DNA from: Pyrus communis
Taxonomy: Eukaryota > Streptophyta > Magnoliopsida > Rosales > Rosaceae
Direction of reading: 5' to 3'
Length of the DNA stretch: 64,000 nucleotides
Assembly (NCBI RefSeq): GCF_963583255.1
Contig: NC_084811.1
Location: 19,797,742-19,861,741, forward strand
Below are positions 59,517 to 64,000 of the stretch, one piece after another (positions within the stretch are counted from its first letter, which is position 1; each line of letters begins with the position of its first letter). The position numbers and the translations under genes were made by a program. Under the pieces are notes generated by a model. That model had not been told where the DNA came from. It saw only the letters and a list, made by a program, of their open reading frames with translations, and made no database searches.

Positions 59517-61741
59517 TGGTGCGAGATTTATACGCACACAAATTAAACCCTCTTTTTGACGATTTGTAGTATAAGTGCAAGTAGGGATCGTTCTGGACCG
59601 GGGATTAGGAGGGATTGCAAATCTCTTGGAAACTGACTCAAAAACGTAAAATAAAGTTTAAAACACTAAACTAGACTCAAAGAATGCAAAATTAAAATTT
59701 AAAACACTAAGACAAACCAAAAACTCAAAATGCTTTAAAAACACAAACTAAATTGAATTCTAACTAAAATGAGCATTAAAGCAAAAGGGGGATTGAGGTT
59801 CTTACGAAAATTGAAATAACGAAACAAGTTAATAAACTAGACAGAATGTAAATATGAAGTTTATGGATGAATGCTAGCTAAGGGGTTCATCTCCATACAT
59901 GTTACACTTGCATACAAGATTGATTCTCAGTTGGTCTTTCGATAAATTATGAAACTCAATGCTCCAAGTTAATTAGGTTCGCTTAAATTAACTTTCAGAT
60001 TTCCCTAGATTCGTTGGATTGAATGGAATACGCATTACAACCAAATTATTCTTAATCAAAGTCCCTAACTATGGAATACGCATGATAGAGACATTCAACA
60101 AAGATCATTAAGTTCAACGGAAATCATAAACATCGACGAGGCATTCGTTACTATGGAATACGCATGAAACTTATGCCAAGAATTCGTTTAACGCGATTAT
60201 GAGCAACCTCCACTACTTGTGAATATAAGTTCGTAACGTTTAGGTGAAACTCACTTATATTCTAGCGTCATATTCATGCATGAAAATTAAGCTTGCAATC
60301 TCAATGAACATACATAAATAAGTTATCAATCAAACAGTTAAACGAATTGAATCCACAACTTATGAAATTCCAACGAAAGTTAATCAATTCATATTGCAAA
60401 TATAAACATAGTTTCGAATCACCCCCTAGCTAAAGGGGGGTTTATTTCCTCATAACTTTGAAATTAAAGAAACACCTAAACATTCCAACAACTCAAATTT
60501 GAATTGTATGAACGTTTAGGCACTCTTCTCTTCCATTCCTTATACGTACAAAACAAAGAGAATTAAAATGAAACATTGAAATCAAAGAATCACCTAAACA
60601 TTCCAACAACTCAAACTTGAATTGTATGAACGTTTAGGTCCTCTTCTCTTCCTCGTTGTTGTAGCATAAGGTCTAAGGATAGTTGGTTTGGGGGAATGGA
60701 AGTGTGGAATGGAGTGAGGAGTGATGGAAATGGAAAGATGGTTGGTGTTTGGATTAGTAGGGAGGGGGGACTCACGGCTAAGGAAAGAATGGAAGTGTTT
60801 GAGGGGTGTTGTGTTGTGAATGAGATGTTCTTGAATGAATGAATGCAAGGGTATTTATAGGAGTAGTGGAGGGAACATATGGTTGTTTGTTTAAGATGCA
60901 AGTGGCTAATTAATGATGGAAAAGTATGTGATTGAATTAAAGGATGCAAAGTGAATGAATCATGAATCATTGTGGATGAAAGGTGGAAGTGCATGTGTTG
61001 ATGACTAGGTTAGTGGGTGGAAATCTGAAAATGGCATATAGGAATGGGAGCTCACGGTTTGAATGTGTAAAGTGTGTGTGAATGCATGTGAAGATGCAAT
61101 AAATAATGCATGTAGGGTTAGGAAATAATGAAGAAATGCATGTGAGATGTTTGGAAAGGAAATGGGAACCCACGGCAATGAAGTTGTTTTGTGTTGTGAA
61201 TTATGATGAATGCATGTGAGTTAAAGAGGGAGAATGTGGTGAAATGATGAAGTAGGAAGGTGGAAATGTGAGTGAATGATGTGCATGTGTGAGAATGCAT
61301 GTGGAATTAAGAGGAGTATGGAAGTGAAATAAATGAATGATATGTTAAGTGATAAGTGAATGATATGTGGTGAGTGATAAGTGAATGGTTTGATAAGTGA
61401 TAAATGAATTAGTTTAAAGGGCTAGGGTTTAAGTACATAGAATGGGCCTAAAATAGGTTGGTTTGTATGGCATAATGTGTTTGATTGGGCTAGAGCCATT
61501 GTTTTGTGTCTTCAAGTGCATACAAGGCCTTCAAATTCGTCCATCCTCTTGGCTCCATGGATAAGCTATCCAATCCATGCCCAAAAATGCTCCAAATGGC
61601 CTCAAAATGCACTTTCTTGCTCCCTAAGCCCTTAGAACCTGAAAACACACAAAAGAAGCATAAAGGACTAAAATAACGAGAGAAACATAACGTAAATGCA
61701 CGAGAACAAGCCATTTAAGTCGCAAGAATATGCTCCTATCA
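59517..61741 (-). repeat. LTR C (5' LTR of the array)
   Basis: 2225 bp, the same length and ends as LTR A. It adjoins the tRNA-Asp primer site on its left, so it is the 5' LTR of the minus-strand element, and it borders the CCCAA duplication on its right. Confidence 0.9.
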
Positions 61742-61746
61742 CCCAA

Positions 61747-61920
61747 CCTGTTAAAATTAACTGGTAATATGACCCGGACCATTACTCGCTAAAGAAAATA
61801 TATTTTACTTCAATGAATAATCAAATGAAAAACGTTATATCAATTAATATCTATATACCACGTTTTCATTAAATTAGTACTACATACCCCAAACCAAAAC
61901 CCTAAACCTTAAAACCTAAA
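61747..61920. other. Right flank of the array
   Basis: It begins CCTGTTAAAATTAACTGG. The left flank ends in a similar sequence (GTTAAAATAAACGGGTAATA before 47571), so the empty site held a roughly 34-bp direct repeat. No gene. Confidence 0.6.
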
Positions 61921-62460
61921 ACTCAAACGATGATGAAACCATAGTCAAAGTGTAGAGGATGCGATCACGAGCATTGACACAATTTTTTTTTTCCAGATTT
62001 TTCACACTTATAAATTAATTATTATGAATTATTACACATTTTCAACTCACAAACTGTTCACGAAGGTTTTGAAGGTTTTAAAAATTCAAACGATGATGTA
62101 CGTAACCACTTCAAAGCATAAGAATGCGATCACAAGTGTTTGTATATATGTTTCATATTTTTCACACTTATAAGTTAATTATTATGAATTGTTTAATGTA
62201 ATTTGAATTTTTTCTCTACAAAAGACCAAAGCACATTAAAAATTTCATAATAATTAATTTACAAGTGTCAAAAATGTGAAGAAAAAAAATGCAAATGCTT
62301 GTGATTGCATCCTATTAATGATGCGTATATCATCGTTTGGATTTTTGAAACTCTTCATGTCACATCCTGGCCCGAGGCGAATCACTTCCCGGGCCCCCTC
62401 CACCACTGTAGCACAATATTGTCCACTTTGGGCTTACCATTCTCTCACAGTTTTGTTTTT

Positions 62461-62540
62461 GGGAACTCACGAGCAACTTCCCAGTGGGTCATCCATCATG
62501 AGATTGCTCTAGCCCCCTTCTCGCTTAACTTCGGAGTTCC
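62461..62540 (-). other. 5S rRNA-like segment in Cassandra left LTR
   Basis: The minus strand has GAACTCCGAAGTTAAGCG then GATGGATGACCCACTGGGAA, matching the internal pol III promoter (A box and C box) of plant 5S rRNA genes. It is derived from 5S but is not a ribosomal gene. Confidence 0.85.
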
Positions 62541-62814
62541 TACGGAACCTAAAGCCAGTGAGCTCCTATAAGGCCTCATGCTAGGTAGGGATGAGAATAT
62601 ACATTTAAGGATCACTCCCCTGGGTGATATGGGATGTCACAATCCACCCCCGTTAGGGGCCCGACATCCTCGTCGACACACACACAGCCAGGGTTAGACT
62701 CTGATACCAATTGTCACATCCCGGCCAAGGGCGGATCACTTCCCGGGCCCACTCCACCACCGTAGCACGATATTGTCCTCTTTGGGCTTACCATTCCCTC
62801 ACGGTTTTGTTTTT

Positions 62815-62894
62815 GGGAACTCACAAGCAACTTCCCAGTGGGTCACCCATCATAGGATTGCTCTAGCCCCCTTCTCACTTAACTTCGGAGTTCC
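62815..62894 (-). other. 5S rRNA-like segment in Cassandra right LTR
   Basis: Same as the left copy but with GATGGGTGACCCACTGGGAA, closer to genuine 5S. As the 5' LTR on the minus strand it would drive transcription. Confidence 0.85.
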
Positions 62895-63035
62895 TACGGA
62901 ACCCGAAGCCAGTGAGCTCCCAAAATGCCTCGTGCTAGGTAGGGATGAGAATATACATTTAAGGATCACTCCCCTGGGCGACGTGGGATGTCACACTTCA
63001 AACCCTCATGAACAATGTTTTAAGGAGGAGTTTAA

Positions 63036-63092
63036 AATAAATAAAAATTCATAATAATCAATGTATGAGTGTGAAAATTGTAATAATTAATG

Positions 63093-63144
<52 letters not shown>

Positions 63145-63521
63145 GCTCGTGGTTGCATCCTCTACTCTTGGACGATGGTTACATCGTCATTTGGATTTTT
63201 AAAATCCTCAAAAGCCCCATAAATAGTGTTTTTCTTGAGTGCAAAATTAATAAGAATTCATAATAATTAATGTACAAGTGTGAAAAATGTACAGAAAAAA
63301 TACGAACACTTGTAATGACAATCTCTACAACTTTCGTACAAGGGTCAACTCCGAAATTCAACACAATAATCCATAAACCCTAGATTTACATATAACTGTC
63401 GGTTGTCATTTATGTTTATGCATCATTCCTCTCACCAGATTTCATTTTTTCAGATTTTCTTTTTCGAAATGATCTTTTAGCAAATGCAAAAAGATAAAAG
63501 GTTCAGATCATTGGTATCACG
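63036..63521 (+). repeat. Left arm of a large inverted repeat
   Basis: Pairs with 63623-64000 across a loop of about 100 bases. Shared landmarks include TCTACAACTTTCGT, GAAATTCAACAC and TTTTCAGATTTTC in opposite orientation on the right arm. The left arm is longer because of an (AT)n run and an extra module. Confidence 0.75.
63094..63140. repeat. (AT)n microsatellite
   Basis: About 47 bases of pure TA/AT repeat within the left arm of the inverted repeat. Confidence 0.95.
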
Positions 63522-63622
63522 TTTAGATTTTTGTGGTTAGTGAAATTATTGCTCAGAGTTCATAAAGTTTCTAAAAACTATATACCATCGACTCATTTTT
63601 CAGTTAATCATACATATTGGAA

Positions 63623-64000
63623 CGTGAGATCAACGATGCGAACCATTCATTTTTCTGCATCTACTAAAAGACCATGTTTTTAAAAATGAAAATCTGAAAG
63701 AAAAAAACTAAGTCCGATAAGGAAAATGGAGCATAAACGTAAATGACAATCGATAGTTAAGTATAAATATACGTTATGGATTATGGTGTTGAATTTCAAA
63801 ATTGATCTCTTCACGAAAGTTGTAGAGCTTGTCATTATGAGTGTTTGTCATTTTTTTATTCCATTTTTCACAGTTGTCATTGTGAGGGTATTAAAAAGAC
63901 GATGTAACCACCGTTCAAGCGTAGAGTTGCAATCACAAGCATTTGTATATTCTTTTCACATTTTTCACACTTGTACACTAATTATTATGAATTTGCATTT
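63623..64000 (-). repeat. Right arm of the large inverted repeat (reaches window end)
   Basis: Inverted copy of the left arm from CGTGAGATCAACGATG at 63623 up to the window end. The arms are diverged by substitutions and indels, so it is an old palindrome. The outer boundary is not visible. Confidence 0.75.

Larger units (their letters stand above)
47576..61741 (-). mobile_element. Three-LTR array of a non-autonomous gypsy-like retrotransposon
   Basis: Order on the plus strand: LTR A (47576-49800), internal segment 1 (49801-51953), LTR B (51954-54147), internal segment 2 (54148-59516), LTR C (59517-61741). The element reads on the minus strand, since the primer site adjoins LTR C and polypurine tracts adjoin LTRs A and B on their right. 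CCCAA lies exactly outside both ends (47571-47575 and 61742-61746), so the array occupies one insertion site. LTR B lacks its first 29-30 bases, and internal segment 1 lacks everything beyond the point equivalent to 56284. The tRNA-Asp primer site and 'GAGGACAATGT...GTGTGGGGG' motifs suggest the Athila/Tat side of Ty3/gypsy (inference). No protease, RT or integrase is present. Confidence 0.9.
62358..62995 (-). mobile_element. Cassandra: Cassandra-type TRIM retrotransposon
   Basis: Two 284-bp LTRs (62358-62641 and 62712-62995), each TGTCACATCC...GGGATGTCACA, enclose a 70-bp centre. The centre holds a tRNA-Met primer site (minus strand TTGGTATCAGAGTC, at about 62698-62711) and a polypurine tract (minus strand CTAACGGGGGTGGAT, next to the left LTR). 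The exact target duplication CTTCA lies at 62353-62357 and 62996-63000. LTRs contain a 5S rRNA-like segment, the defining trait of Cassandra. It has no coding capacity and needs other elements' proteins. The LTRs differ at around 15 sites, so it is not very recent. Confidence 0.9.
61921..64000. repeat. Foldback array of a roughly 110-bp module in both orientations
   Basis: The module joins a GATGCGATCACGAGCATT-like end to a TTCACACTTATAAATTAATT-like end. It appears in one orientation at 61921-62030, 62081-62190 and about 63890-64000, and inverted at about 62241-62357, 63036-63240 and, in part, 63250-63420. This makes nested palindromes. The array is cut by the window edge, and the host element type is unknown. 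Confidence 0.7.

Noticed and set aside
62461..62894. 5S rRNA genes
   Set aside because: They are partial, diverged and inside TRIM LTRs bounded by a target duplication.

Overview
The window is plant nuclear DNA, most likely from a eudicot of the Rosaceae (apple/pear/stone-fruit relatives). The evidence is spliced GH17 beta-1,3-glucanase genes, Ty1/copia and Ty3/gypsy retrotransposons primed by initiator-Met or Asp tRNA, a Cassandra-type TRIM carrying a 5S-like sequence, a PIF/Harbinger transposon, tRNA-derived SINEs and several MITE families. The family placement is inference from the repeat types, not from a search. I saw no bacterial-type genes, no CRISPR array, no tRNA gene and no intact rRNA gene.

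Only two features look like functional host genes: a plus-strand GH17 gene (11515-12819, 346 aa, one intron) and a minus-strand paralogue (27954-29813, 345 aa, one intron). They converge on about 15 kb of transposon-derived sequence. Both have signal peptides, a phase-1 intron at the same position and both catalytic glutamates.

Layout. 1-9.8 kb: decayed copia and gypsy pieces, an old long LTR interrupted by a hAT-type element with an 8-bp duplication, and a SINE. 10.27-10.77 kb: a MITE. 11.4-12.9 kb: GH17 gene 1. 13.4-17.5 kb: a minus-strand copia element whose reverse transcriptase core is deleted. 17.5-20.4 kb: degenerate DNA with a LINE fragment. 20.39-24.13 kb: a Harbinger element with both genes, both broken. 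24.14-26.4 kb: a gypsy-like LTR, then a LINE tail. 27.95-29.8 kb: GH17 gene 2. 30-36.2 kb: small transposons, SINEs, and a 3.3-kb Mutator-like element that carries a ribosomal protein L9 pseudogene and a minisatellite and sits inside a SINE. 38.2-45.2 kb: a gypsy gag relic split by a young, nearly intact copia element. 47.6-61.7 kb: a three-LTR array of a non-autonomous gypsy-like element. 61.9-64 kb: a palindromic foldback array containing a Cassandra TRIM.

The most unusual structure is the 14.2-kb array at 47576-61741. It has three near-identical 2.2-kb LTRs, one set of 5-bp target duplications around the whole array, a tRNA-Asp primer site, a gag-like ORF and no polymerase. It also carries an opposite-strand ORF for a 223-aa coiled-coil protein behind its own promoter-like sequence. 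The two internal segments are identical at both ends but diverged in the middle.
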